64,000 nucleotides of DNA from VBDM01 sp035637655 (GTDB taxonomy: Bacteria; Pseudomonadota; Gammaproteobacteria; Burkholderiales; SG8-39). A program made the position numbers and the translations under genes. Shown one piece after another: positions 24,401 through 33,082 of the stretch. Location of the stretch: positions 1-64,000 of the forward strand of contig DASPWT010000222.1 in the NCBI GenBank assembly GCA_035637655.1, written 5' to 3'. How positions within the stretch are numbered: position 1 is the first letter of the stretch; each line of letters starts with the position of its first letter. The notes beneath the pieces were generated by a model that had not been told where the DNA came from, searched no databases, and was given only the letters and a program-made list of their open reading frames with translations.

Positions 24401-25425
24401 GTGAACTGGGCGAGAAAGCGCAGATCGCCGTCGTAGAAGAGTCGCAAGTCGTCTATCCCGTAACGCAGCATCGTCAACCGATCGGGACCCATGCCGAAAG
24501 CGAAGCCCATGTACTTCTCGGGGTCCACTCCGCAGGCCTTGAGCACGTTGGGATGCACTTGACCGCTGCCAGCTACCTCGAGCCAGCCGGTTTGTCCACA
24601 TACGCGACACCCGGCGCCGCCGCAAAAAACGCAGCTCATGTCGACTTCGGCCGACGGTTCGGTGAAAGGAAAAAAAGACGGCCGAAAGCGCGTTCGCAGC
24701 TTCTCGTCTTCGAAGAACTTGCGCAGGAAATCGGTGAGAACGCCTTTGAGATCGGCGAAGCTCACCCCCTCGTCGATCCAGAGGCCCTCCACCTGGTGGA
24801 ACATCGGCGTATGCGTCGCGTCCGAATCGACGCGGTACACCCGGCCAGGCGCGATGATCTTGATCGGAGGCTCGTGATGTTGCATATAGCGTATCTGGAT
24901 CGGCGAGGTGTGCGTGCGCAGCAGCAAGTTTTGCCCGGCGCCTTTCAGATAAAACGTGTCGTGCATCGAGCGCGCGGGGTGGTCCTGCGGCTGATTGAGC
25001 GCAGTGAAATTGTGGAAGTCGGTCTCGATCTCGGGGCCGTCCGCCACCTCGAACGCGATCGAGCGAAAAAGCTGCTCGATGCGCTCGAGCGTGCGTGTCG
25101 CGGGATGCAGTCCGCCGCGGGCAAGGCCGCGCCCCGGCAAAGTCACATCCAGGGCCTCTTGCGCGAGCCGCGAATCGAGCTCGGCGGCGCCCAGCGTCTC
25201 GCGGCGGGCGGCGAGCGCCGCCTCGATCTTGTCTTTCGCTTCGTTGAAACGCGCACCGGCGTCACGGCGCTCGCCCGGCGCGAGCCTGGCAAGCTCCTTC
25301 CGCGCCTCGCTCAGTACGCCCGAGCTTCCGAGGTAGCGTGCCTTGATGTGATCGAGATCGTTCACGTCGTTCGTGCCGCTGAACTCGGCGATCGCCCTCG
25401 AAACAACTTTATCCAGATCGATCAT
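24397..25425 (-). CDS. pheS: Phenylalanyl-tRNA synthetase alpha subunit
   Basis: 342 residues. N-terminal coiled-coil (about 1-90) for tRNA binding, then the class II catalytic domain: HPATRTLERIEQLFRSIAFE, motif 2 with GRVYRVDSDATHTPMFHQVEG, and motif 3 GMGPDRLTMLRYGI. The CVFCGGAGCRVCGQTGW cysteine cluster is a feature often seen in betaproteobacterial PheS. Its TGA overlaps pheT GTG. 61 bases separate it from rplT. Confidence 0.95.
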   Translation of the reverse strand: MIDLDKVVSRAIAEFSGTNDVNDLDHIKARYLGSSGVLSEARKELARLAPGERRDAGARFNEAKDKIEAALAARRETLGAAELDSRLAQEALDVTLPGRGLARGGLHPATRTLERIEQLFRSIAFEVADGPEIETDFHNFTALNQPQDHPARSMHDTFYLKGAGQNLLLRTHTSPIQIRYMQHHEPPIKIIAPGRVYRVDSDATHTPMFHQVEGLWIDEGVSFADLKGVLTDFLRKFFEDEKLRTRFRPSFFPFTEPSAEVDMSCVFCGGAGCRVCGQTGWLEVAGSGQVHPNVLKACGVDPEKYMGFAFGMGPDRLTMLRYGIDDLRLFYDGDLRFLAQFT

Positions 25426-25486
25426 CTGAGTCGACTACCTCGGCGCCGTGCGCCACCCTTCCTCGGGAAGGAGGGGATTTTCAGTA

Positions 25487-25846
25487 CTACGCGCCGAGTT
25501 TCGCTTTCGCCTGGCTCGCGAGCTGCGCGAAAGCGGCCTTGTCAACCACGGCCAGGTCGGCGAGCACCTTGCGATCGACCTCGATCGAAGCCTTCTTCAG
25601 GCCGTGCATGAAAGCCGAGTAGGTCATGCCGTGCTCGCGCACCGCCGCGTTGATGCGCGCGATCCAGAGGACGCGAAACTGTCGCTTGCGTTGCTTGCGG
25701 TCACGGTAGGCATACTGCCCCGCCTTCATCACCGCTTCTTTGGCAATGTTGAAAACGTTGCCGCGGCGACCGCGGAACCCTTTGGCCTGACGGAGGACCT
25801 TCTTGTGCTTGGCGTGCGCGGCTACGCCGCGCTTGACTCGTGGCAT
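25487..25846 (-). CDS. rplT: Large-subunit ribosomal protein L20
   Basis: 119 residues, highly basic. PRVKRGVAAHAKHKKVLRQA and RDRKQRKRQFRVLWIARINAA are the conserved L20 segments. L20 binds 23S rRNA early in 50S assembly and in many bacteria represses its own operon by binding the mRNA. 12 bases after rpmI. Confidence 0.97.
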   Translation of the reverse strand: MPRVKRGVAAHAKHKKVLRQAKGFRGRRGNVFNIAKEAVMKAGQYAYRDRKQRKRQFRVLWIARINAAVREHGMTYSAFMHGLKKASIEVDRKVLADLAVVDKAAFAQLASQAKAKLGA

Positions 25847-25858
25847 GGCGGCTCTCCC

Positions 25859-26056
25859 TTACGCGTACGGGAGCATCGCGCGGACATGCTGCCTGTCCGT
25901 AGCGTGCACTTCCGCGGTTCCGCGCAAATGGCGTTTGTTCTTGGTGGTTTTCTTGGTGAGGATGTGGCGCTTGAACGCCTGCGAGCGCTTGATACTGCCA
26001 CCGGAGCGAATCTTGAAGCGCTTGGCGGCGCTGCGCTTGGTCTTCATTTTGGGCAT
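25859..26056 (-). CDS. rpmI: Large-subunit ribosomal protein L35
   Basis: 65 residues: PKMKTKRSAAKRFKIRSGGSIKRSQAFKRHILTKKT is the L35 signature. Basic, binds 23S rRNA. Between infC and rplT, the near-universal order. Confidence 0.97.
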   Translation of the reverse strand: MPKMKTKRSAAKRFKIRSGGSIKRSQAFKRHILTKKTTKNKRHLRGTAEVHATDRQHVRAMLPYA

Positions 26057-26146
26057 TACGTGACTCCTGTTTTGGCATGGCGACGGGTGGCTCCAACGGA
26101 GCGCTTTCCGACCTCGGCACCACTTCTTCTAAAACCTGCCGCAGCG

Positions 26147-26755
26147 CTAAGGCGAAACCTCAGGTTTCGGTTCTTTCTTGAGTTCTTTCTTGGGTTCCTT
26201 CTTGGCTTCCTTTTTTACCGGCTTCTTCATTTCTTTCTTGCCCTTCTTCGGGGCCAACACCATGATCAGCTGTCGCCCTTCCATCTTCGGATACTGCTCC
26301 ACCACCGCGTGCGGCTCGAGATCCTGCTTCACCCGTTCGATCAACCGCACGCCAAATTCCTGATGCGCCATCTCCCGGCCGCGGTAGCGCAAAGTAACCT
26401 TGGTCTTGTCGCCTTCGTCGAGGAACTTGATCAAGTTGCGCAGCTTGATCTTGTAGTCGCCTTCGTCGGTTCCGGGACGGAACTTTACCTCTTTGACGTG
26501 GATCTGCTTCTGCTTGAGCTTGGCTTCGTGGGCCTTTTTCGCCTCGCGGTACTTGAACTTGCCGTAGTCCATCAGCTTGCAGACCGGCGGCTTGGCAAGC
26601 GGGGCAATTTCGACCAGATCGACTTCGGCTTCCTCGGCCATTTTCAGGGCTTGGGCGATCGGCACGATGCCGACTTGCTCGCCGGCGGCTCCGATCAAGC
26701 GCACTTCGGGCGCATTGATCTCGGTGTTGATGCGCTGCGTTCTCTCCGTGGCGAT
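26147..26755 (-). CDS. infC: Translation initiation factor IF-3, ATC start codon
   Basis: 202 residues. IF-3 binds the 30S subunit, blocks 50S joining and discriminates against non-canonical start codons. The family start (TERTQRINTEINAPEVRLIG) is encoded upstream of the first GTG; the only suitable start is ATC at 26755-26753, six bases after GGAGGA. Rare AUU/AUC starts of infC underlie its autoregulation: IF-3 excess suppresses its own translation. The N domain (about 1-80) and C domain (about 90-170, with FRPGTDEGDYKIKLRN) are complete. A lysine/glutamate-rich tail of about 30 residues (repeats of KKEPKKE) is longer than in E. coli. Confidence 0.95.
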   Translation of the reverse strand: MATERTQRINTEINAPEVRLIGAAGEQVGIVPIAQALKMAEEAEVDLVEIAPLAKPPVCKLMDYGKFKYREAKKAHEAKLKQKQIHVKEVKFRPGTDEGDYKIKLRNLIKFLDEGDKTKVTLRYRGREMAHQEFGVRLIERVKQDLEPHAVVEQYPKMEGRQLIMVLAPKKGKKEMKKPVKKEAKKEPKKELKKEPKPEVSP

Positions 26756-26780
26756 GTTGCTTCCTCCAGAAAATTAAAAA

Positions 26781-28694
26781 TTAAGCCGTACTCCCCGCTT
26801 TGGCCTCGCTGCGGAGGCGGGCGATGAAGTCCGACAGGGACATCTGCCCGAGGTCTTCACCGCTGCGGGTACGCACGGCCACCTTTTCGGCTGCCTTCTC
26901 TTTTTCGCCGACGATCAGTTGGTAAGGCAGCTTCTGCAAGCTATGTTCCCGAATTTTATAGGTTATTTTCTCGTTCCTCAAGTCGGCTTCGCAACGGTAG
27001 CCAGCCTGCCTCAAGGCGGTCGCGACCCGCGTGGCGTAATCGGCCTGCCCCTCCGAAATATTGAGCACCATCACCTGCACCGGCGCAAGCCACGGCGGCA
27101 TGGCGCCCGCGTAGTGCTCGATGAGAATCCCGATGAACCGCTCCATGGATCCGACGATGGCCCGGTGCAGCATGACCGGCACCTTGCGCGAATTGTCCTC
27201 GGCCGCGTACTCCGCACCGAGCAGTCCAGGCATGGAGAAATCGACCTGCATGGTGCCGCACTGCCAAGAGCGACCGATGCTGTCTTTCAGATGGTATTCG
27301 ATCTTGGGGCCGTAGAACGCGCCCTCTCCCGGGAGCACGTCGTAGCCGAGGCCGCTCGAATCCAGGGATGCCTGCAGCGCGCGTTCGGCTTTGTCCCAAA
27401 GCTCGTCGGCGCCGACCCTTTTCGGAGGGCGCGTCGCGAGTTTGTAGACGGCCTCGGTGAAGCCGAAGTCTGCGTAGACCTTTTGCAGCAATGTCGTAAA
27501 CGCCGTGACCTCCGGCTGGATCTGCTCCTCGGTGCAAAATATGTGGCCGTCGTCCTGGGTGAAAGCGCGGACGCGCATGATGCCGTGCAGAGCGCCCGAG
27601 GGTTCGTTGCGCGTGCACACGCCGAACTCGCCGTAACGCAGCGGCAGCTCGCGGTAGCTGCGCAGGCCTCTATTGTAGATCAGCACGTGGCCGGGGCAGT
27701 TCATCGGCTTGATCGCGTAGTCATGCTTCTCCGACTCGGTGGTGAACATCAGCTCCTTGTAATTTTTCCAGTGGCCGGATTTCTCCCACAGGCTGCGGTC
27801 GAGGATCTGTGGGCAATGCACTTCGAGGTAGCCGTTGTCCCGGTAGACACGACGCATGTACTGCTCGACCTGCTGCCAGATCACCCAGCCCTTCGGATGC
27901 CAGAACACCATGCCGGGCGCCTCTTCCTGCACGTGGAAAAGATCGAGTTGCGTACCCAGCCGCCGATGATCGCGTTTCTCTGCTTCCTCGAGCATGCGGA
28001 GGTACGCGTCCTGCTCTTCCTTTTTGGCCCAGGCCGTCCCGTAGATCCGCTGCAGCATCTCGTTCTTGGAATCTCCGCGCCAGTAGGCGCCGGCGACCTT
28101 CATCAGCTTGAACACTTTGAGCTTGCCGGTGGAGGGGACGTGCGGGCCGCGGCACAAATCGATGAAATCCCCTTCCCGGTACAGCGAGACCTCCTCGTTT
28201 GCGGGAATCGAGGCGACGATCTCCGCCTTGTAGTGCTCGCCGATGGACTTGAAGTATTGAACCGCCTTGTCGCGCGGCCAGACCTCTCGCTTCACCGGGA
28301 AGTCCTTTTTCGCCAGTTCCGCCATGCGCTTTTCGATGGCGTCGAGATCGTCCGGCGTGAACGGCCGCTTGAACGAAAAATCGTAGTAGAAGCCGTTTTC
28401 GACGACCGGCCCGATGGTCACTTGCGCCTCGGGGAACAGCTCCTTCACGGCGTAGGCGAGCAGGTGCGCAGTGGAGTGCCGCAGGATCTCGACGCCCTCC
28501 CGGTCGCGCTCGGTGATGATCGAAACTTCAGCGTCACGGTCGATTCGATGCGAAGTGTCGACGAGCTTGCCATCCACTTTGCCTGCGAGCGCGGCACGCG
28601 CCAGTCCTGGTCCGATCGCCTGGGCGACTTCGGCGACGGTGACCGGGCCGTCGAATGATTTGACGGCGCCATCTGGCAGACGAAACTTGGGCAT
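26781..28694 (-). CDS. thrS: Threonyl-tRNA synthetase
   Basis: 637 residues. TGS domain (1-60), editing domain with HSTAHLLAYAV and its HxxxH (about 75-225), catalytic class II domain with zinc ligands in MNCPGH, motif 2 (RNEPSGALHGIMRVRAFTQDDGHIF) and the C-terminal anticodon-binding domain (about 535-637). Charges tRNA-Thr and hydrolyses Ser-tRNA-Thr. First gene of thrS-infC-rpmI-rplT-pheS-pheT-ihfA-merR. infC begins 25 bases downstream. Confidence 0.97.
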   Translation of the reverse strand: MPKFRLPDGAVKSFDGPVTVAEVAQAIGPGLARAALAGKVDGKLVDTSHRIDRDAEVSIITERDREGVEILRHSTAHLLAYAVKELFPEAQVTIGPVVENGFYYDFSFKRPFTPDDLDAIEKRMAELAKKDFPVKREVWPRDKAVQYFKSIGEHYKAEIVASIPANEEVSLYREGDFIDLCRGPHVPSTGKLKVFKLMKVAGAYWRGDSKNEMLQRIYGTAWAKKEEQDAYLRMLEEAEKRDHRRLGTQLDLFHVQEEAPGMVFWHPKGWVIWQQVEQYMRRVYRDNGYLEVHCPQILDRSLWEKSGHWKNYKELMFTTESEKHDYAIKPMNCPGHVLIYNRGLRSYRELPLRYGEFGVCTRNEPSGALHGIMRVRAFTQDDGHIFCTEEQIQPEVTAFTTLLQKVYADFGFTEAVYKLATRPPKRVGADELWDKAERALQASLDSSGLGYDVLPGEGAFYGPKIEYHLKDSIGRSWQCGTMQVDFSMPGLLGAEYAAEDNSRKVPVMLHRAIVGSMERFIGILIEHYAGAMPPWLAPVQVMVLNISEGQADYATRVATALRQAGYRCEADLRNEKITYKIREHSLQKLPYQLIVGEKEKAAEKVAVRTRSGEDLGQMSLSDFIARLRSEAKAGSTA

Positions 28695-28757
28695 CGGCGT
28701 GTTTTCTAAATCCGTCCGCGCGTTGAACGGCGCATCGCGTCCGTTCCGACGCGCAGA

Positions 28758-28792
28758 GTTAAAACGGCAGCCATCGAGGCTGCCGTTTTAAC
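28758..28792 (-). terminator. Terminator downstream of tRNA-Val
   Basis: A perfect 15-base palindromic stem: GTTAAAACGGCAGCC (28758-28772) pairs with GGCTGCCGTTTTAAC (28778-28792) around a five-base loop. It starts three bases after the tRNA 3' end and lies 64 bases before thrS. The A and T ends make it potentially active in both directions; here it probably separates tRNA-Val from the thrS operon. Confidence 0.85.
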
Positions 28793-28795
28793 AGT

Positions 28796-28872
28796 TGGTA
28801 GGCGCGATTGGAATCGAACCAACGACCTCATCCATGTCAAGGATGCGCTCTAGCCAACTGAGCTACGCGCCT
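28796..28872 (-). tRNA. tRNA-Val (anticodon GAC)
   Basis: 77 bases including encoded CCA. Acceptor AGGCGCG pairs with CGCGCCT, discriminator A. Anticodon stem CATCC/GGATG encloses TTGACAT, giving GAC, which reads GUC and GUU. The T arm has GTTCGATTC. Upstream of thrS, a common betaproteobacterial position. Confidence 0.95.
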
Positions 28873-28938
28873 GAGAAGTGCCGGATTCTAGCCGAACGGT
28901 CCCACCCACACAAACCCATGAAGCAATCCGGATGAAAA

Positions 28939-29307
28939 TCAACCGCGCCAACGCTTCGATCGCGAATCGTAGCCGTACGGCATGGACTTGAGGACCACGT
29001 TCGGACAGGAAAGCGCGTACTCACCGCCCGAAACAAGGTAGCCCATCGGCGCGCCGCCCGGGCATTTGCTCACCTCCGGGACGTACTCGGGTACGAGCTT
29101 GTCGAGAGCCTCCGGATAGGCGCCGCTGTCGCGCTTGTACGCCGAAAGCGCGGAGATCATCCGCACGCCGCGGGTTTCGACGGTCAGCATGTCTTTGTCG
29201 CTCCCGGTGTAGAGGTGGATCGCAACATACGCTGCCGCTAGAGCCACCACAATCAGGACGAGCAGAACGATTTGGCTTACGCCCCTCTGACGATTTGCCG
29301 CGTTCAT
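28939..29307 (-). CDS. Pseudopilin/GspG-like hypothetical protein
   Basis: 122 residues from ATG 29307, with AGGACAGGGG just upstream. RQRGVSQIVLLVLIVVALAAAYVAIHLY forms one N-terminal membrane helix, as in type IV pilin-like proteins but without the canonical G-FTLIE cleavage motif. The soluble part (VRMISALSAYKRDSGAYPEALDKLVPEYVPEV) has the Y-P-x-x-L-x-x-LVP-Y pattern of GspG-like pseudopilins. Two cysteines (CPGG, SCPN) could form a disulfide. No other secretion gene is nearby, so it is an orphan; function unknown. Between tRNA-Val and recN. Confidence 0.65.
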   Translation of the reverse strand: MNAANRQRGVSQIVLLVLIVVALAAAYVAIHLYTGSDKDMLTVETRGVRMISALSAYKRDSGAYPEALDKLVPEYVPEVSKCPGGAPMGYLVSGGEYALSCPNVVLKSMPYGYDSRSKRWRG

Positions 29308-29351
29308 CCCCTGTCCTCCCGGGTCGATTGAAATCAACTGACCCGTGAATA

Positions 29352-31013
29352 CTACCGCAAGCCGAGCATCTCCGCCGCGTGCTTGCGCGTCGTCGCAGTG
29401 ATCGCGACCCCGCCCAGCATGCGCGCGATTTCCTCGATGCGCGATTTCTGGTCGAGCACGGCGACCCGACTCCGCGCGCTGCCGCTTTCGGTGCCCTTTG
29501 CCACGGACCACTGCTCGCGGGCCTGGGCGGCCACCTGCGGAAGATGGGTGACGCACAACACCTGACGCTCCTCACCCAAGGTCCTTAGCTTCTTGCCCAC
29601 GACTTCGGCCACTGCTCCACCGATCCCCGCGTCGACTTCGTCGAAAATCAACGTAGGCACCGCGGCAGCCCGGCTCGTGATCACCTGAATCGCGAGGCTG
29701 ATACGGGACAATTCTCCTCCGGAAGCCACCTTGGCGAGGGGGCGCGGCTCGGTGCCCGGGTTAGTCGTCACCAGAAACTCGACCTGTTCGTTTCCCGCGA
29801 CGCTGCCGTCAGGTAAAAGCGAGCGCAGCTCCACCTCGAACCGTCCGCCGGACATGGCGAGTTCCTTCATTGCGGCGTTCACCTCGCGGCCGAGTTTCGT
29901 CGCGGCCCTAGTGCGCTCGGCCGAAAGCCGTGTCGCAAGCCCGTCGTAGCGTGAACGCGCAGCCTGCTCCTGCATGGCGAGGGCTTCGAGGTCCGCGGTA
30001 ATTTCCAGCTCTTTCAGCCGTACCCGAAGCGAAGCCAGAAGCTCAGGCAGCGCCTCCGGCCGCGCACGAAACTTGCGCGCCGCATTGTGCACCGCTTCGA
30101 GACGCTGCTCGACCTCGTGGAGACGTTTCGGATCGAGCTCGATGCGATCGGCGTAATGTCTCAGTGCATAAGCGGCTTCGCGCAATTGCGCTTCCCCCGA
30201 TTCGAGCACGGCAATAGTATCGCGCAGCAATCCATCGTATTCGGTGAGCGGGCGCAGCCGTGACAGTACTCCCGACAGCGCACCGAGCGCGGCGTTCTCC
30301 GACTCGGAAAGCAAGTCGGTCGCGTCCCGCACGCCCTCCATAAGGGTCGCTGCATGGGCAAGCCGGCCGTGCTCCGACTGGATCGTTTCCCATTCGCCGG
30401 GTGCAAGGGCAAGCCGCGACAGCTCTTCGAGCTGCCAGCTGAGCTGCTCCCGTTCCGCATCGCGTGCCGCCGTATTGTTCTCGTGGTCGAGTCTCGCGCG
30501 GCAAAGTCTTTGCCATTCGCGATGAGCGCCACCCGTTTCTTGTGCGAGCGCAGCGAGGCCGGCGTGTGCGTCGAGTACCAGGCGCTGGGCCTCGGGCCTG
30601 AGAAGCGACTGGTGCGCGTGCTGGCCGTGGATGTCGACGAGCCGCTCTCCCGCCTCACGCAACTGGCTGATGGTCGCAGCGTGGCCGTTGATGAATGCGC
30701 GCGAGCGCCCGTTTACGTCCACTACGCGGCGCAACAACAACCGGTTCGCATCGCCCTCGAGCGCCTGCTCGCGCAGCCAATCCCCGATCCCGGGCAGCGA
30801 ATCGATGGCGAATTCGGCGGTCACGTCCGCTCGTTCGGCCCCGGAGCGCACCTGCTCGCTTCCCGTGCGATCGCCCAGGGCCAAAGACAATGCGTCGATC
30901 AAGATGGATTTGCCGGCACCGGTCTCACCGGTGAGAGCGGTAAAACCCGGCCGAAACTCGAGTTCCATACGATCGACGATCGCAAAGTCCCGAATGGATA
31001 GATGCAAAAGCAT
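29352..31013 (-). CDS. recN: DNA repair protein RecN
   Basis: 553 residues, SMC-like ATPase for double-strand break repair. Walker A in TGETGAGKSILIDALSLALG near residue 30, long coiled-coil arms (about 150-370), ABC signature region LAKVASGGELSRISLAIQV, Walker B LIFDEVDAGIGG, and the D-loop/H-region CVTHLPQVAAQA. Six bases downstream of nadK; the two are probably co-transcribed, as in E. coli. Confidence 0.95.
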   Translation of the reverse strand: MLLHLSIRDFAIVDRMELEFRPGFTALTGETGAGKSILIDALSLALGDRTGSEQVRSGAERADVTAEFAIDSLPGIGDWLREQALEGDANRLLLRRVVDVNGRSRAFINGHAATISQLREAGERLVDIHGQHAHQSLLRPEAQRLVLDAHAGLAALAQETGGAHREWQRLCRARLDHENNTAARDAEREQLSWQLEELSRLALAPGEWETIQSEHGRLAHAATLMEGVRDATDLLSESENAALGALSGVLSRLRPLTEYDGLLRDTIAVLESGEAQLREAAYALRHYADRIELDPKRLHEVEQRLEAVHNAARKFRARPEALPELLASLRVRLKELEITADLEALAMQEQAARSRYDGLATRLSAERTRAATKLGREVNAAMKELAMSGGRFEVELRSLLPDGSVAGNEQVEFLVTTNPGTEPRPLAKVASGGELSRISLAIQVITSRAAAVPTLIFDEVDAGIGGAVAEVVGKKLRTLGEERQVLCVTHLPQVAAQAREQWSVAKGTESGSARSRVAVLDQKSRIEEIARMLGGVAITATTRKHAAEMLGLR

Positions 31014-31019
31014 TCGCAG

Positions 31020-31889
31020 CTAGAGCACTTCGCTCCAGTGCAGCTTCTGGCGCAACATCGCGAAGTAGCTGTAACCCGGGGGGTGGACGAACTTGACGGT
31101 ATGCTCCGCGCGCCGGATAACGACGCGGTCGCCCTCCTGAAGGTCGCACTGCAGCTGCCCGTCGAAGTGAAGCCGGGCATCGATCGAGCGCTTCAGGGAG
31201 ATTTCGATCACGGTGCGGTCGCTGACCATGATGGGCCGGTTGGACAGCGTGTGCGGGCAGATCGGCACCAACGCGAACCCGGGCACGCTCGGTTGCAGTA
31301 TCGGCCCGTCCGATGAAAGCGCGTAAGCGGTCGACCCCGTGGGCGTCGCCACAATCAGGCCGTCGGCCCGCAAGTCGTAGACGAACTCGCCGTCGATGTT
31401 CACCACGAATTCGATCAGCCGACCGACAGATCCCTTGTTCACGACTGCGTCGTTGAGCGCGAGCGTCGCGAGCGTGACCACGCCATCGCGGCGCACTTCG
31501 GCGGCGAGCATGGTGCGCTCTTCGATCGTGTGGCGGCCGGCGAGAATCTCGGCCATAGCGTGGAGCATGTTGGACGAAGCGATGTCGGTCATGAATCCGA
31601 GGCGGCCCTGGTTGACGCCGACCAGGGGCACATGGTGAGCCGCCAGGTTTCGTGCGGCGTTGAGCATGCTTCCATCGCCTCCCTGCACCACGACCAGACC
31701 GGCGCGGGCGCCGATTTCGTCGTAATCGGCTATGGGAAAGCCGCTGACGTGGTTGGAAGCCGCGGTTTCCCTCTCGATCAGCACTTCGCGTCCCTGCTTG
31801 CGCAGGTAGTCGCCCAACGTGGCGAGCGCGCTCGCGACATCGGGGGAGTCATAGCGGCCGATCAGCGCTATCGTCTTGAAAGCGGGCAT
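31020..31889 (-). CDS. nadK: NAD kinase
   Basis: 289 residues. Phosphorylates NAD to NADP. The GGDGSMLNAAR motif holds the catalytic aspartate (about residue 70), LALNDAVVNKGS the NE/D substrate site and GSTAYALSSDGPIL the conserved nucleotide-binding loop. Divergent from hrcA with 99 bases between starts. Confidence 0.95.
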   Translation of the reverse strand: MPAFKTIALIGRYDSPDVASALATLGDYLRKQGREVLIERETAASNHVSGFPIADYDEIGARAGLVVVQGGDGSMLNAARNLAAHHVPLVGVNQGRLGFMTDIASSNMLHAMAEILAGRHTIEERTMLAAEVRRDGVVTLATLALNDAVVNKGSVGRLIEFVVNIDGEFVYDLRADGLIVATPTGSTAYALSSDGPILQPSVPGFALVPICPHTLSNRPIMVSDRTVIEISLKRSIDARLHFDGQLQCDLQEGDRVVIRRAEHTVKFVHPPGYSYFAMLRQKLHWSEVL

Positions 31890-31988
31890 ACCGCCATTAA
31901 ATCATGAACATGTGGCGGTGACAAAAAGCTGGGCTGCAGGCGCGTGAACAAAACCGCAAATCAAGCCGATTCTGTAGAATCGCGAGCT

Positions 31989-33008
31989 ATGCTGGACCGT
32001 CGCGCGCAGATTCTGCTCAAGACCTTGGTGGAGCGCTATATCGCCGAGGGCGAGCCGGTCGGCTCGCGCGCGCTGTCGCGCTACTCTGGTCTGGATCTGA
32101 GCCCGGCCACGATCCGAAACGTGGTGGCCGACCTGGAGGAACTCGGCTTTGTCGCGAGCCCCCATACCTCCGCGGGACGGATTCCCACCTCCCGCGGCTA
32201 TCGTTTCTTCGTCGATACCCTGCTTACGGTAAAGCAGCTCGACCGCGTCGAAATCAGCCAGCTCGAAGTCAACCTTCACCCCGACCATCCGCAGCGCCTC
32301 ATCAGCGCGGCCTCGCAGCTTCTCTCCGAGCTCACGCATTTCGCGGGCGTCGTGGTTGCCAGCAAACGCAAGACTCCGGCCTTCCGTCACATCGAGTTTC
32401 TGGCACTTTCGGACAAGCGCGTCCTGCTGATCATCGTAACCCCAGACGGTGACGTGCAAAACCGAATACTGTTCACGGAGAAGACCTATACGCCTTCCGA
32501 GCTGACCATGGCGGCGAATTTCCTCAACCAGAACTACGCCGGCCTCACGTTCGATGACATCCGACGTCGCGTCCACGACGAGTTGAAGCAACTCCGGGAA
32601 GACATGACGCTTCTCATGACCGCGGCACTCGAAGCCGGCAGCGAGGCATTGTCCGCTTCGACGGAGAACTATGTCATATCCGGCGAGAGGAATCTGCTCG
32701 ACTCGCATGATCTCGCCTCGAACATGTCGCGGCTACGGGAGTTGTTCGAGCTCTTCGAAAAGAAGACGTTGCTCATGCAGATCCTCGAGCTGAGCACCCG
32801 CGCGCAAGGGGTGCAGATCTACATCGGCGGCGAGTCCGGCATCGCGCCGCTCGACGAATGCAGCGTGGTCACGGCGCCGTACGAGTCCGACGGGCAGATC
32901 ATCGGTACGGTCGGGGTAATCGGGCCGACGCGCATGGCCTACGAGCGCGTGATACCGATCGTCGACATCACAGCGAAGCTATTGTCGAGCGCGCTGTCGA
33001 GCCACTAG
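31989..33008 (+). CDS. hrcA: Heat-inducible transcription repressor HrcA
   Basis: 339 residues from ATG 31989; a GTG at 31944 would add 15 residues not expected in the family (LDRRAQILLKTLVERYIAEGEPVGS is the usual start). N-terminal winged helix (about 1-75, with SRYSGLDLSPATIRNVVADLEELGF), then a GAF-like domain (about 95-215, 235-325). HrcA represses groESL or dnaK operons by binding CIRCE elements and is activated by GroEL. No CIRCE inverted repeat (TTAGCACTC/GAGTGCTAA) was seen in this window, so its target is presumably elsewhere, such as groESL. Confidence 0.95.
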   Translation: MLDRRAQILLKTLVERYIAEGEPVGSRALSRYSGLDLSPATIRNVVADLEELGFVASPHTSAGRIPTSRGYRFFVDTLLTVKQLDRVEISQLEVNLHPDHPQRLISAASQLLSELTHFAGVVVASKRKTPAFRHIEFLALSDKRVLLIIVTPDGDVQNRILFTEKTYTPSELTMAANFLNQNYAGLTFDDIRRRVHDELKQLREDMTLLMTAALEAGSEALSASTENYVISGERNLLDSHDLASNMSRLRELFELFEKKTLLMQILELSTRAQGVQIYIGGESGIAPLDECSVVTAPYESDGQIIGTVGVIGPTRMAYERVIPIVDITAKLLSSALSSH

Positions 33009-33082
33009 ATCGGGAGTCGAGCGTCCGGGAGCCAAGCAGGATCAGCGGCCCTTGTTCCAGACTCTGACTCCCCGCTCTCGGC

